Positions 29,833 through 39,315 of a stretch of 46,827 bases of DNA are shown here, in pieces (position 1 is the first letter of the stretch; each line of letters starts with the position of its first letter). The notes beneath the pieces were generated by a model. That model did not search any database, was not told the DNA's origin, and saw nothing but the letters and a program-made list of their open reading frames with translations. The stretch covers positions 1 through 46,827 of the IMG/VR virus record IMGVR_UViG_3300033148_001614. One strand, written 5' to 3'. Position numbers and translations under genes: made by a program. The stretch comes from a virus.

Positions 29833-31581
29833 CTACCTCCCTACTCCGAACGGAACCGTCCGGACCTTCGAGATTGTATAGACTCCACTCGGCAATCCCT
29901 CCACTTGAGTGAAGGGATACCTATCACACCGGATGGCTTGCCAGTCCGTCGTCGGCTTGAGGATAGCATACTCTTCGGCCGCCGCTACCGCTGTATCGAG
30001 AGGATCCCGCCACGTGATCGTTGTGGCGTCATTGTCGATGATGAGGCGCACCTGATCCTCGCCACCTCGTCCAGTCCCTTTTAGGTAAACGTAGTACCCC
30101 ATGAATTCATGTCTGATCCATGCCTTAGATGAATCAATTAACGAATTTGTCCCGCCTGAATCAGCGGTCCCGGTATCAATCTCCTTGGCCTGCCTCAACT
30201 TCACCTCATAACCTTTGGTGGTCCAGTCCCGGTATCCCGACCAGTTAATGAAAAGAAGAGGGGCTGCGCTTGCATCGTTGGACTCACCCCACTCACCTTC
30301 AGCGTGGACGTTTGCGGGAGGCTCCGGCCACTTACCGTGCTGTCGGTAGTAATCCCGCGCCAACTTTCCGAGAAGATCCGTCCGCCCTCGCAAGAACCAA
30401 TATCGCTGATTCCCGACGCGACTGTCTAGGACTCCTTCAATCGTGGTCTGTCCTATCATCCCTTTTTCGTCTACCGTCGAGATGCGGTGGGTGATCCCCG
30501 TCACACCCACCTTGATCGTCTCCGAACGGGTGGTGAACTGCACAAGGTCGCCACCTTCGATTGTCAACGCAAGCCACGGAATCTCTATCTGCACCGCTGG
30601 ACACGGACGGGAGACATCGAACAAAGCACTATTGCAAGCGATCTGCGCCTCAGCACGGGTATCGACGGTAGCCAGATCTGTCATCACGATCCTCATATAC
30701 CGATGAAGGCGTCCGCCTTTTCCGTCGGGGATGCCGTAGAGGGCTTTTGCGGATTCGTCGGCCGCGATAACGGATGCCTCCTTACCCGTCGTTCGATCCT
30801 TGTAAACCCACCGAACCTTAGTGCGCACGTTCGCCTCGGTGTAGGTCGTGTAGATGACCTTCAGATCCCCGCCGATGACAATATCGGGGGTAGTGTTGTC
30901 TCGCTGCGGATCAACTACTGTCGGCCTAAATGCCGACACCGATGCGTTCCACTTGGTCATAAACACGTACCCGATCGCATGAATCGGATTCTGTAGGACG
31001 TCCAGCATATTGATATCTCCTATATCATAGCGATATAGGTAGTAGTTAGGATCATCTTGTAGGATCACGTTCGCAGCGAACCCGTAATCGGTGAGGATCG
31101 TGTTCAGCACATTCTCCGAGGCGCTGATGTAGGTTTCCTTGTAAGTTCGACCCTCGTCAATGTCGATCCAGAAGTCGGCATAGGGTTGAAGGATGTCAAC
31201 AAGGGTAGCATACAGAATGTCCTCGCCTTCAATGTCCTCCATTCCTCGGATGTCACTTGGTCCTACATGTCCTTCGAAGAACGGAACTGCCACCGCGTCC
31301 TTGCCTATGCTGATCTTGACATTGTGGTAGGCCCCAAGGAGAGGAACACCGCCTGGGTTGTAATCGGAGGTGTGACCGGGATCCAGGCTTTTGTTGTCGT
31401 TACGGTATGAAGGCGTATTGATAACTTCCCACTCCGTAGTCCACCTCCCTGAGCCATGGGAGTAACGCAGGATGCACGTTCGGACACGGGAGGCTATATC
31501 AATCCATGACGAGCCGTTGTAGACCTCGCACTCAAATGCTGTTACAGGAACAAGGGAATTCCCGTTCGTTACCGTCCTCAT
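29833..31581 (-). CDS. Baseplate hub / tail protein, 582 aa
   Basis: Follows the tape measure with an ATGA overlap. Residues about 1-390 resemble the gp27-like hub of siphovirus baseplates: beta-rich start (GNSLVPVTAFECEVYNGSSW), ADFWIDIDEGRTYKETYISA, AIGYVFMTKWNASVSAFRPT and a conserved middle (RTKVRWVYKDRTTGKEASVI). The C-terminal 150 residues are Fn3-like (NVHAEGEWGESNDASAAPLL, KGYEVKLRQAKEIDTG) and end in FGVGR. Tail-tip function is clear from place and pattern; any peptidase activity cannot be seen. Confidence 0.7.
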   Translation of the reverse strand: MRTVTNGNSLVPVTAFECEVYNGSSWIDIASRVRTCILRYSHGSGRWTTEWEVINTPSYRNDNKSLDPGHTSDYNPGGVPLLGAYHNVKISIGKDAVAVPFFEGHVGPSDIRGMEDIEGEDILYATLVDILQPYADFWIDIDEGRTYKETYISASENVLNTILTDYGFAANVILQDDPNYYLYRYDIGDINMLDVLQNPIHAIGYVFMTKWNASVSAFRPTVVDPQRDNTTPDIVIGGDLKVIYTTYTEANVRTKVRWVYKDRTTGKEASVIAADESAKALYGIPDGKGGRLHRYMRIVMTDLATVDTRAEAQIACNSALFDVSRPCPAVQIEIPWLALTIEGGDLVQFTTRSETIKVGVTGITHRISTVDEKGMIGQTTIEGVLDSRVGNQRYWFLRGRTDLLGKLARDYYRQHGKWPEPPANVHAEGEWGESNDASAAPLLFINWSGYRDWTTKGYEVKLRQAKEIDTGTADSGGTNSLIDSSKAWIRHEFMGYYVYLKGTGRGGEDQVRLIIDNDATTITWRDPLDTAVAAAEEYAILKPTTDWQAIRCDRYPFTQVEGLPSGVYTISKVRTVPFGVGR

Positions 31582-34500
31582 CCTATCCCCTCCAATGCGA
31601 AGCCCGAATCGAGGTTCGACAACCGATCCCTTCTCCTCACCGCTGCTCGGATCTGTTGCCCGTCAAGGAATACCTGTAGCTGGATCGGGCGGTCGGATGC
31701 TAACGCGCCCAACCTATCAAGTGGAAGGACAACCTCCGGAGTCCGCTCCCCTATCATCGCAATCGTTGGCTTCGTGACGATCCCTCCAGCGGCCAACTGC
31801 GGAATCGAGCCGGATGGAACGGTCACGTCGAACCCGAGCCATTTAAGGAATTTAGCCACCCTTTGCCATAGATGAAACAGGTCCGTGATGAGATTGTTCA
31901 ATACCTGCGTTAACTGATTCTCTAAGAAGTCGCTGATTGCGGGCCAGTTAGCCTGAACCCATTGTCCTAGCTGCTCAAAGAAGTCCATGATGACGCCCCC
32001 GAACTTCGATAAGATCGGCCAGACGTTCGTCTCCAGCCACGGCCATATCGTGTTCTTAAGGAAGTTGACAATCGGCGCTAGCCAGGAATATAGCTCCTCT
32101 AACCACCCGCCGAGAACGGGGAATACGTCTGATCGAAGGAACGGATCGACCTTTGATTTCCACCACGTCGAGAAGCCGCTGAAGAATCCTTTTAGATCCG
32201 GGAGCAGGGTGTCCCCGATCCATCTAGTTAGTGGAGTGAAGGCTCCCTCGATGACGGTAATCAGCACCGGTGCCAAGGCATCCGAGAGACTACTCCCCAG
32301 GCCAAGGAGGGAGGAGCTTGCCGTCCCCACAGCATCAAGGAACTCACCCATAGCCGGAGCCAGGGCGATCATGGTGTCCACCAGGAATGTCAGGCCTTCT
32401 GTGATTGCATGTCCGATAGTAGTTGCTAGATCCCCTGCAATGGCTGTGAGAAGCTCGTCGCCTCCACCCGTCAACCAGTCGGTGATCTTGTTCACCAATC
32501 CGGCAAGACTGCTCAGGAAGTCACTAATCGCCGGTGAAATGCTTTCAGCGATCCCGGCCAGCAGGTCGGGAAGGTTCGCGCCGAGTCCGCCTAACGCCTG
32601 AGCGAAATCCTCAAGCTCAGGAAGAATGTTTGCAAGGGTATTGACGATCAGGGTAGCAACACCGACAATCTCTCCTCCGATGAAGTTGAAGAACCCCTCC
32701 AGCACACCGGGTAGGTGCGACATGAACACCGGGAGAAGGTCGTCCTTGATATGTTTGCCCAAGTCGAGAATCTGATCCCCGAAACTTTCGATCGCAGGGA
32801 GTAGCTTCAACAGGATTGCGGGAACCAGTTGCGCTCCCACCTGTCGCATGATGTCTATGAACTCCCTTAAAGGAGCAACAGCACCCTCGATAGCCGCCTT
32901 CCAGGTGTTGACGATGCTCTCGATCCAATCAGGAACCCGGATGCTGACTTCCCCTCCGCCACCGGTAACAGGCTCCTCCGGGAAGATTGGAGGCTCGCCC
33001 GGTGTTGAAGCCGCGTACGCTATCCGCGCCGCCTTCCATCCAATCGGTACGTTCAGATCAGATAGGAGCCGCTCCCGTGCTGACACCTCCGAACTGATAG
33101 TCTGGGTGACCTCAGTCGTTACCCCGAATAGCTCCTCAAGGACCGCGACAAACGGCCACAAGAACGCAAGAAGACCCTCCACGATGGCGTTCTGGATTGA
33201 ATTGACCGCTGCTTGCAGACGCTGATACGCCTCAGTTTGCGAGATGACGTTGACGAATGACTGAGCCAGGGATAGGGCACTGGCCTCCAACCTATTCAAC
33301 GCAGTTGCCGCGTACCGAACCCCTTTACCAAACACGTCTAGGGCCGTCGTCCCGACCGTCTTGAACGCATCAATCAATCCCTCAGCGGTTGCCCTCATCC
33401 GTTCTTGTTCAGCTTCCCAAGCGTCTTGGATCAGACCGATAACCGTTCCGACAAGGCCAACGATGGAACCTGCTGTGCCCGCTGCGTTGAGGCTCGCTAT
33501 ATTCGTAGCTACATCGACAAGTGCGCCGGCGATCTGTCCCGCGCCCTCGTCAAAGAGGGAGACAGTCTTCTCGATTACGCTTCCCCAATCGGAGATAGCG
33601 CCGGGTATATCGAATGTCTCGACCTCCTCAGTAACGTCACCCAACGCGACCTTCAACGTTTTAAGGCGATCCTCTAACTCCTTTGTCTCCTTTCCTTGGA
33701 GTCGGCGTAGTTTTATCTCATCTTCAATTGCGCCATACAGCGTTCGATATAATGCGAGGACACGATCAGGATCAGAGCTTGTGGCTAGCAGCCGCATGTT
33801 TTCCACGACAGCATCCATGTCTCCACCCATAAAGGCCGTAACCAGAGCATCGAGAGCGTTCTGCCAAGCCTGATCTAACGCCTCAGCCCGTTTGCGGGCT
33901 TCCTCGGCCTCCTTCCTCGCAGCCTCTCGCTTCTCTTGAAGAGCCTTATCAGCCGCCCTCTTCTCATCCGCCGCTATCTCCTCAAACGTCTTCCCAAGGA
34001 CTTCCCCGGCCTCGATCAGTTGGTCATGGAGCTTCTTAGCTGCTTCCTTGGTCGCCTCATCGAAGTTCCCAGTAATGATCCGCTCAAGGTTGTCCTGCAT
34101 CGTTTTGACGCTACCACCGAGGAAAGAAAGATCGGAAACAGCCTTCGCTATCTCTCCCCAGTTCCCACCTGCTAGAGCCTCACCTAGTTTGGTGGACGCC
34201 TCGCTGATGAGGGTTGTAACGTCTCCGACCTGGCCTTCACTCAACCTCTCGGCAAACGACTTCACTGCCTCAGCCGCGCCGTACAGTTCTTCACGGAGAC
34301 TGGCAAGTTCGTCGTCGGTGTAGCCCAACGCCTCGGCGAGGGCGATAACCCGCTCCTTGGCATCCTCGGTATCCATACCGAATAACCGCAAGACATCCAC
34401 CATGTCGCGGCTGCGATCAAGTTCATCTTCTAAGGCATCATGCAAACGGCTGAGGACATCCTCGTTTCCACTTGCTTCAGTACCGAACGCCTTCACTTTG

Positions 34501-36191
34501 GCGATCAGATCCTCGACAGTCGGACTTGCGGCCTGTAGCTCACTCCAGAACTTATCGAACGTGTCATCGGAAACTTCATCCAAGAGGGCTTGCCACGCCT
34601 GGGTGAGAGCGGAAACGGTCTCTGCCGCTTCCCCGACAGCGCTATCCAGTTGTGGGAAGCCTAACTCCTCGGGTGTCATTTGAGGTATGAAAGAAGGGTA
34701 TTCAGGGGCGAACTCGCTTAACAGACTTTCAGGTGTCGGGAACCCTGCCGCCTCCCAGATTGCACGGAAAAACTCAGAGGTTGCCGCCGATATTTCCTCT
34801 TCACTCCCCCTGAATTGTCGCAAGTACTCATCCATGAAGTACTTATACATTTTCTGGGCTTGTGCAGGACCAAACTTCTCTGCTGCACGCGTAAACGTTT
34901 CACCATACTGTAGCAGAAACTCAGACGCCGCCTCCCTCCCAGCCTCTGCAGCTTGCTTCACCCATTCCTCAGTTGATATAACCGTATCTGGGACTCTTTG
35001 CCATCCCCATTCATCGACACCAGGGCCCTCCTCGATTGGTTCGGGGATGTTGAATTCCCTTAGTGCTTCCTTAGCACCCGCTAGACCTGATATGAGGCGC
35101 GCAAAAAACCTTTTAACGCCAATCTCCAGCCCAATTAAGTTTTGCAGGGCGTCGCCAAGTTCTCTGTTTGCCTCTGCTAACTCAGCTTGCGCCTTTGCAA
35201 GTTCAAACGCCTTGCCTTTCTGCTTATCAAACGCCTCCGATGTCGCACCCGCTGACTCTTTAGCGGCGGTAAGATCCTTAGCGTATTCCGCTGCGCTTGC
35301 CCCGGCAAGAGGTAGAACTGCCAGGATCGCCCTAATGTTAGTAAACAGGTCGGTGAGCGGGAAGTTGTTCCTCTCAGCAGCCTCAGCGACTGCGGCCAGG
35401 GCGTCGGCAAAGCCAAGAGTACTAATGATCTGTGTCCCTGACTCATAGCCGAGGGACTGAATCAAGGCTAGTAGTTCTTTCCCTGGCCGCGCCAACTGGA
35501 CAATTGAATTACGAATCGCTGTAACCGCTTCATCGGTCGAGATTCCCTGCCTCGTCAAGGTCATCAACGCGGCTGAGATATCGTCAAATGATGCGCCAAG
35601 CGGAGCGGCAACAGCAGCGAGACGGCCGAAAGCGGAACCTAACTCAGAGGCCGTTGTCTTACCACGCTTAATGATGGTAAACAAAACATCGTTTACATGG
35701 GTGGCTTCCTCAGCCGCCATACCGTAGGCGTTAATGATTGTTGTGAGTAGATCAGCCTGAGTGAAGACGTCGCTCAGCCCGGCGGCAGCTCCTTGGAGAG
35801 ACGCCTTAAAGATATTCATGGCGTCACGCCCGGTGAAGGAGGCCGAGTAAATCTGGTACATCGCCTTCAAGCCTTCTTCGCCAGTCGCACCGAACTGGTT
35901 TGCTACGTTAGCGACCTCATCACCGAGCTTCTGCATCTCAGCCCATGTCGCATCGGTGAGGGTCCAAACGTTTCGGAGGGCCGTGTCAAACCTGACTGAG
36001 GCGTCTAGGGCGCTGTTAAGTTGATGTGTAAGGGCGGCTACGCCTGCTACGCCAATAGTGATCTTGGCGTACTTCATCATCGTCTTATTCCAGTTGATCA
36101 TGCTGGACTGAGCTTGGCCCAATCCGCGCTTGAATCCCGTCTGGTCTAGGACGACTTCTGCGTATGCAGTCCCTAGGCTATCTCCCGGCAT
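31578..36191 (-). CDS. Tail tape measure protein, 1537 aa
   Basis: The longest gene in the window, as expected for a tail length ruler; about 1,500 aa corresponds to a tail around 200 nm if the usual 1.5 angstrom per residue holds. The N-terminal 350 residues match the TP901 tape-measure domain (VRFDTALRNVWTLTDATWAEM, GEEGLKAMYQIYSASFTGRD, ISTDEAVTAIRNSIVQLARP). The middle is helical and charged (EEAARKRAEALDQAWQNALD), then amphipathic hydrophobic repeats (AGAVAPL, FGDQILDLGKHIKDDLLPVF), as used in membrane insertion. The end has APGSIPQLAAGGIV-type and a conserved KPTIAMIGERTPEVVLPLD. No muramidase or transglycosylase motif was recognised. Confidence 0.92.
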   Translation of the reverse strand: MPGDSLGTAYAEVVLDQTGFKRGLGQAQSSMINWNKTMMKYAKITIGVAGVAALTHQLNSALDASVRFDTALRNVWTLTDATWAEMQKLGDEVANVANQFGATGEEGLKAMYQIYSASFTGRDAMNIFKASLQGAAAGLSDVFTQADLLTTIINAYGMAAEEATHVNDVLFTIIKRGKTTASELGSAFGRLAAVAAPLGASFDDISAALMTLTRQGISTDEAVTAIRNSIVQLARPGKELLALIQSLGYESGTQIISTLGFADALAAVAEAAERNNFPLTDLFTNIRAILAVLPLAGASAAEYAKDLTAAKESAGATSEAFDKQKGKAFELAKAQAELAEANRELGDALQNLIGLEIGVKRFFARLISGLAGAKEALREFNIPEPIEEGPGVDEWGWQRVPDTVISTEEWVKQAAEAGREAASEFLLQYGETFTRAAEKFGPAQAQKMYKYFMDEYLRQFRGSEEEISAATSEFFRAIWEAAGFPTPESLLSEFAPEYPSFIPQMTPEELGFPQLDSAVGEAAETVSALTQAWQALLDEVSDDTFDKFWSELQAASPTVEDLIAKVKAFGTEASGNEDVLSRLHDALEDELDRSRDMVDVLRLFGMDTEDAKERVIALAEALGYTDDELASLREELYGAAEAVKSFAERLSEGQVGDVTTLISEASTKLGEALAGGNWGEIAKAVSDLSFLGGSVKTMQDNLERIITGNFDEATKEAAKKLHDQLIEAGEVLGKTFEEIAADEKRAADKALQEKREAARKEAEEARKRAEALDQAWQNALDALVTAFMGGDMDAVVENMRLLATSSDPDRVLALYRTLYGAIEDEIKLRRLQGKETKELEDRLKTLKVALGDVTEEVETFDIPGAISDWGSVIEKTVSLFDEGAGQIAGALVDVATNIASLNAAGTAGSIVGLVGTVIGLIQDAWEAEQERMRATAEGLIDAFKTVGTTALDVFGKGVRYAATALNRLEASALSLAQSFVNVISQTEAYQRLQAAVNSIQNAIVEGLLAFLWPFVAVLEELFGVTTEVTQTISSEVSARERLLSDLNVPIGWKAARIAYAASTPGEPPIFPEEPVTGGGGEVSIRVPDWIESIVNTWKAAIEGAVAPLREFIDIMRQVGAQLVPAILLKLLPAIESFGDQILDLGKHIKDDLLPVFMSHLPGVLEGFFNFIGGEIVGVATLIVNTLANILPELEDFAQALGGLGANLPDLLAGIAESISPAISDFLSSLAGLVNKITDWLTGGGDELLTAIAGDLATTIGHAITEGLTFLVDTMIALAPAMGEFLDAVGTASSSLLGLGSSLSDALAPVLITVIEGAFTPLTRWIGDTLLPDLKGFFSGFSTWWKSKVDPFLRSDVFPVLGGWLEELYSWLAPIVNFLKNTIWPWLETNVWPILSKFGGVIMDFFEQLGQWVQANWPAISDFLENQLTQVLNNLITDLFHLWQRVAKFLKWLGFDVTVPSGSIPQLAAGGIVTKPTIAMIGERTPEVVLPLDRLGALASDRPIQLQVFLDGQQIRAAVRRRDRLSNLDSGFALEGIG

Positions 36192-37103
36192 CCGGCCCCC
36201 CTGGTGGCGGTGGTATCAGGTTGTATTTCTCCGCCGCTTTCCTGTTCTCTTCGTTTATCACTTCCCAGTATTCGGCCGTCTCGACATACAGATTAGGCTT
36301 GAGTTTCTCAATCTCTTCCACTCCCTCCTCCGTTACGAACGGTGGTGGATTCCAGCTCAACTGAAATCCCATGTACGTCTGTACTGCCTCTAGCCGCCAC
36401 GCGAACTCCTCCTCAGTTAGCCCCCAGACCCAGTCGGGGTCTTTTTGCCAGTAGAGGCAGACGAGCGGGATGGCTTCTTCGTAGTTGATTTCGTAGCGGG
36501 CGGCTTCTCGGAGCCTTTTGGGTCCCCGAGACTCCTCTCTACTTCCTCATCGACGGTTTCCGCCGGTGCAGGTATCTCATCTGTCCAATCCTCAAGGCCG
36601 AGGACATACAGGGCCGCACGGCTGATGACACCGCTAGGAGTCGCATTGAGAATCGTGGTGACATTCTCCTCAGTCAGATCGAGCGAGTCGTCCCCTTCAC
36701 CCCACTTCGCTCCAAACTCCTGTCGTAGTGCGAGGTAGATCGCCCTGGTCTGGGCGAGGGTATCCAAGGGAGCGAGAAGGGCATCGGTGTAGGGACCGAT
36801 CCTATCGGTAATCCGCCGCCTCAGTTCGTTGCGCAGCTCATCGGTTAATTCATTCGGCAGATTCTCCTCTGCCCAATCACTCCGAACCTCCTCAGCCGCC
36901 TGCGCCATCCGTAGTAATGCCCTGTTACGAATTGACGCAAGCGAGAAGTTCTCGATCCCCCGCTTGTGCATCCACATCTCGAAAGCCGCTCGATTCCCGA
37001 GGTTCAGGCGGGGAAGTTCAATCGACTCCCCCGCCAAAACGAACGCCCGTTTCTTGCCCGATAAGGCTTTTCCTTTTTCAAAGGCTGCTAGCAAGTTACC
37101 CAT
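36178..37103 (-). CDS. Tail assembly chaperone, frameshifted gpGT form, 308 aa
   Basis: Product of a -1 ribosomal frameshift at 36522-36516. Residues 1-196 come from the gpG frame; at the slippery CCCAAAA the ribosome slips back, and translation goes on in the -1 frame from 36516 to the stop at 36178 (112 residues). The -1 part (RLREAARYEINYEEAIPLVC, YWQKDPDWVWGLTEEEFAWR) is a well-formed Trp/Tyr-rich helical sequence, whereas the gpG tail beyond the slip is low-complexity Ser/Lys/Thr. The pattern equals lambda gpG/gpGT. The only ATG in the extension (36372) has no ribosome site nearby. It overlaps the tape measure start by 14 bases. Confidence 0.85.
36417..37103 (-). CDS. Tail assembly chaperone, unshifted gpG form, 228 aa
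   Basis: ATG behind AGGAGAGCGGC, 9 bases after the tube paralogue gene. Acidic, helical protein (SGKKRAFVLAGESIELPRLN, EEVRSDWAEENLPNELTDEL, DSLDLTEENVTTILNATPSG) in the place of tail chaperones, directly before the tape measure. The last 32 residues are Ser/Thr/Lys-rich and follow the shift site, so the bulk of gpG ends in a disordered tail. gpG normally outnumbers gpGT and holds the tape measure soluble. Confidence 0.85.
   Translation of the reverse strand: MGNLLAAFEKGKALSGKKRAFVLAGESIELPRLNLGNRAAFEMWMHKRGIENFSLASIRNRALLRMAQAAEEVRSDWAEENLPNELTDELRNELRRRITDRIGPYTDALLAPLDTLAQTRAIYLALRQEFGAKWGEGDDSLDLTEENVTTILNATPSGVISRAALYVLGLEDWTDEIPAPAETVDEEVERSLGDPKGSEKPPATKSTTKKPSRSSASTGKKTPTGSGG
36516..36522 (-). 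other. Programmed -1 frameshift site CCCAAAA
   Basis: Canonical X-XXY-YYZ heptamer C-CCA-AAA in the gpG reading frame: position 36521 is exactly the first base of codon 195 (37103 minus 3 x 194). Re-pairing gives CCC-AAA in the -1 frame, which is open for 112 more codons and reads like a real protein. This is the same solution as lambda's GGGAAAG. Confidence 0.85.
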
Positions 37104-37112
37104 GCCGCTCTC

Positions 37113-38054
37113 CTATCTGTCAGCGTATCCCACAATGCCGTCGATGATCAGATCAAACGGCTCCTTTTGGACTTCACCAATCGGTGCCCTGAACTCAACA
37201 CCCATCGGCCGTGCCCAAAACTCCCATCGGTCCTGTGTCTTCGTTCCCTTCTTGGTAGCAAGGACGACGAAGACCTTATCTTGCTGAGCCATCGGAGTTG
37301 CCGGTTGCTCAGATGTGACGTAGAAGGAATCCACGTGGATCTTGCCCTGACTCCGCATCGTAGGTGCCCAACGCCGGAACGGGCCGTCTACACCAACTGA
37401 GGCAAACGTCGTCACATCCTCAGTTTCCCACTCGTCGCCTTCCTTGGTTAGTGCGCCGTAGGCCCCGGCGATCTGCTGGACGACAGCACAGGACACGTTA
37501 TCAACGTACATCGTCCCGGTTGAACCTGAAGCCATGTCAGTACTGACCTGCCACTCGATCGTCTCCAGACGATCAACAGCATCTATGCGAACTGAGTAGT
37601 ACCCCCAGTCGGCCTCCGGATAGAATCCGTGATCGACCAAAGCTACCGATCCGCTAGTCAGAATCGATCCCGTAGGATCGCGTAGAACAAGCTTTAACGA
37701 CCCGGTATTCCCGGCTACGGAGTGCTTAGCCCAGCAGCTTAGGACGACATCATACTCAGCCGCGTCGGTCGGATTGAACGGCGTATCAAGGGTTCTCGAT
37801 CCAGTGATCTGGACCGTGTTCCCCGTCGGCCCGTCGTCCACCAGCACAGCCCCGTAGGACATTTCGTTGTAACCCGATGACGCTACAACGGTTGCCCGCG
37901 ATCCCGTGGTGTTGTTCGTCCAGTTCGTGAAGTCGCCGGTTTCGAAGTCGCCGTTCCTGACCAACTCGTGGACCGTGCTACCGCCGACCGTCATCCCAGG
38001 CGAGCGAAAGATCCCTGCCAGGTAACCCTGTAGAGGAGTAACTGTGTTACCCAT
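37113..38054 (-). CDS. Second tail-tube-like protein with an inserted carbohydrate-binding-like domain
   Basis: A 313-aa protein, ATG behind GGAGGTGAGCA. Its start (MGNTVTPLQGYLAGIF) and end region (DVTTFASVGVDGPFRRWAPT then SQGKIHVDSFYV) match the tube protein at 38065 (MGNTFTPRQGYQGKITF, FRSWVPGMYGFIEISGQIAL). Residues about 28-195 are an insertion that looks like a jelly-roll CBM (ELVRNGDFETGDFTNWTNNT, LSCWAKHSVAGNTGSLKLVL, YSVRIDAVDRLETIEWQVS, GTMYVDNVS). It could decorate the tail, or be a tail-end tube variant binding cell-surface glycan. Product seen as the second, larger of two tube genes. Confidence 0.7.
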   Translation of the reverse strand: MGNTVTPLQGYLAGIFRSPGMTVGGSTVHELVRNGDFETGDFTNWTNNTTGSRATVVASSGYNEMSYGAVLVDDGPTGNTVQITGSRTLDTPFNPTDAAEYDVVLSCWAKHSVAGNTGSLKLVLRDPTGSILTSGSVALVDHGFYPEADWGYYSVRIDAVDRLETIEWQVSTDMASGSTGTMYVDNVSCAVVQQIAGAYGALTKEGDEWETEDVTTFASVGVDGPFRRWAPTMRSQGKIHVDSFYVTSEQPATPMAQQDKVFVVLATKKGTKTQDRWEFWARPMGVEFRAPIGEVQKEPFDLIIDGIVGYADR

Positions 38055-38064
38055 TGCTCACCTC

Positions 38065-38499
38065 CTAGGTTGCACCCGCGCACAGCGTACCGGTCACCGA
38101 ACCGCAGTAGCGGTACGTCACGTCCAGCAGTTGCACTCCCTCCTTGTCGATGATCGGAGTTGCCTTGACGACCCCCGCCGCACCCGTCAGAAGCGCAGTA
38201 GCGCTCCCCGTTGGATACACAGCGAGAGACGTTCCTGTCGTCCCTGCATTGAACACGTTCAGCGTCCCGGTCACAGCATCGTTATCCGTATCGAGGGCGA
38301 TCTGCCCTGAGATTTCGATGAAGCCATACATCCCAGGAACCCACGACCGGAACGGTGCGCTGCCATCATAGAGAGCCGTGACCTCAATCGGTGTCCGCTC
38401 AACACCCGAGATGGTCGGAACGTTGATGAACTGCACCGTCTCTCCATTGAACGTGATCTTCCCTTGATACCCCTGTCTAGGCGTAAAGGTATTACCCAT
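38065..38499 (-). CDS. Major tail (tube) protein, 144 aa
   Basis: Small beta-rich protein before the chaperone genes and after tail terminator, the usual position of the tube protein. Strands such as QGKITFNGETVQFINVPTIS, VTALYDGSAPFRSWVPGM, GFIEISGQIALDT and ATPIIDKEGVQLLDVTYRYC. Very strong ribosome site TAGGAGGTGAAAC fits high expression. Ends with CGSVTGTLCAGAT, with two cysteines near the end. Major in this role compared with the longer paralogue. Confidence 0.75.
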   Translation of the reverse strand: MGNTFTPRQGYQGKITFNGETVQFINVPTISGVERTPIEVTALYDGSAPFRSWVPGMYGFIEISGQIALDTDNDAVTGTLNVFNAGTTGTSLAVYPTGSATALLTGAAGVVKATPIIDKEGVQLLDVTYRYCGSVTGTLCAGAT

Positions 38500-38509
38500 G
38501 TTTCACCTC

Positions 38510-38935
38510 CTAGCTTACATTGACTCCGGCGTACACCGCTTCCCACCGCTTGATGGTGTAGTAGTGGCGTACACCTTCGATTTCTTCCTCTTGAGTGAAT
38601 GGACCGTAGTACCCCTCGAACCGAGGTGTACCCCAACCTGTGACATCTATAGTCGCTCCGTCAAGGGCCACCATGACAGCATCCATGACCTTCTCTGCCT
38701 CCGTTTGCGTAACCCCGACTGTCATGATCTGGAGCCTGACCTTCTTATAAGCCGGCTCATTGAAGCCTAGGCCGTGGAAGTCCCTTGCGGGAAGGACATC
38801 AATGACAATGTACGGCAAGGTGGGATTCTTCGGCCGTCCTGAATAGACGCGGGAACCCACCTCCGCCGATACACCCGCATCCGCTATCAAGTGCGATCGC
38901 ACTGCTATCCGTGTCGCTGAAAGATGCCCTGTCAT
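38510..38935 (-). CDS. Tail terminator-like protein, 141 aa
   Basis: ATG 38935 overlaps the upstream stop (ATGA); earlier codons to 38989 belong to the neighbour's end. The sequence shows the typical small alpha/beta pattern of tail completion proteins: RSHLIADAGVSAEVGSRVYS, PTLPYIVIDVLPARDFHG, KKVRLQIMTVGVTQTEAEKV, and a closing strand GVRHYYTIKRWEAVY. The position between neck protein and tube protein agrees. Function is to cap the tube. Confidence 0.7.
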   Translation of the reverse strand: MTGHLSATRIAVRSHLIADAGVSAEVGSRVYSGRPKNPTLPYIVIDVLPARDFHGLGFNEPAYKKVRLQIMTVGVTQTEAEKVMDAVMVALDGATIDVTGWGTPRFEGYYGPFTQEEEIEGVRHYYTIKRWEAVYAGVNVS

Positions 38936-39315
38936 GTTAGCATCTCCTTCCACGCGGACATACACGAATCCACCGTCAGCGTGATCCAAGGACGAGGAGC
39001 CATTTTGATCGTTCCCAGTTCCAGGAACGCAGGATAACCCAGCTCCTCCGCTCCGGCGGTAGTGGGGACGATCCCGAACCGGCCGATCACCTTGTCGCCT
39101 TCGACCACGACCTCGAACGTGATATGTCCCCTCATCCCCTGCGCACCGCTCTGGCTTGCCGGATATTCACCGGGTTGAGAGTGGACACCGGGACCAAGCT
39201 CCTGCATCCCTTCTTTGATGGTCTGGACGGCGAGAGTCATCGCCTGCCTCATACGGATCACAGAAGCGGCTTGCACGTTCTTGATGAAGTTCGCCGGATT
39301 CCACGCTACACTCAC
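38932..39315 (-). CDS. HK97-gp10-like neck/tail-completion protein, 127 aa
   Basis: Start GTG 39315 overlaps the previous stop. The protein has the gp10-like profile: a helix (PANFIKNVQAASVIRMRQAM TLAV), then LGPGVHSQPGEYPASQS (Pro-rich HxQPGxYP segment found in many family members) and the end YPAFLELGTIKMAPRPWITL. It lies between head closure and tail terminator genes. This is the usual order. Confidence 0.75.
   Translation of the reverse strand: MSVAWNPANFIKNVQAASVIRMRQAMTLAVQTIKEGMQELGPGVHSQPGEYPASQSGAQGMRGHITFEVVVEGDKVIGRFGIVPTTAGAEELGYPAFLELGTIKMAPRPWITLTVDSCMSAWKEMLT

Noticed and set aside
36178-36372. 64-aa gene as an independent CDS
   Set aside because: Its reading frame continues upstream with convincing coding sequence to the CCCAAAA site, and there is no ribosome site before the ATG, so it is the end of gpGT.
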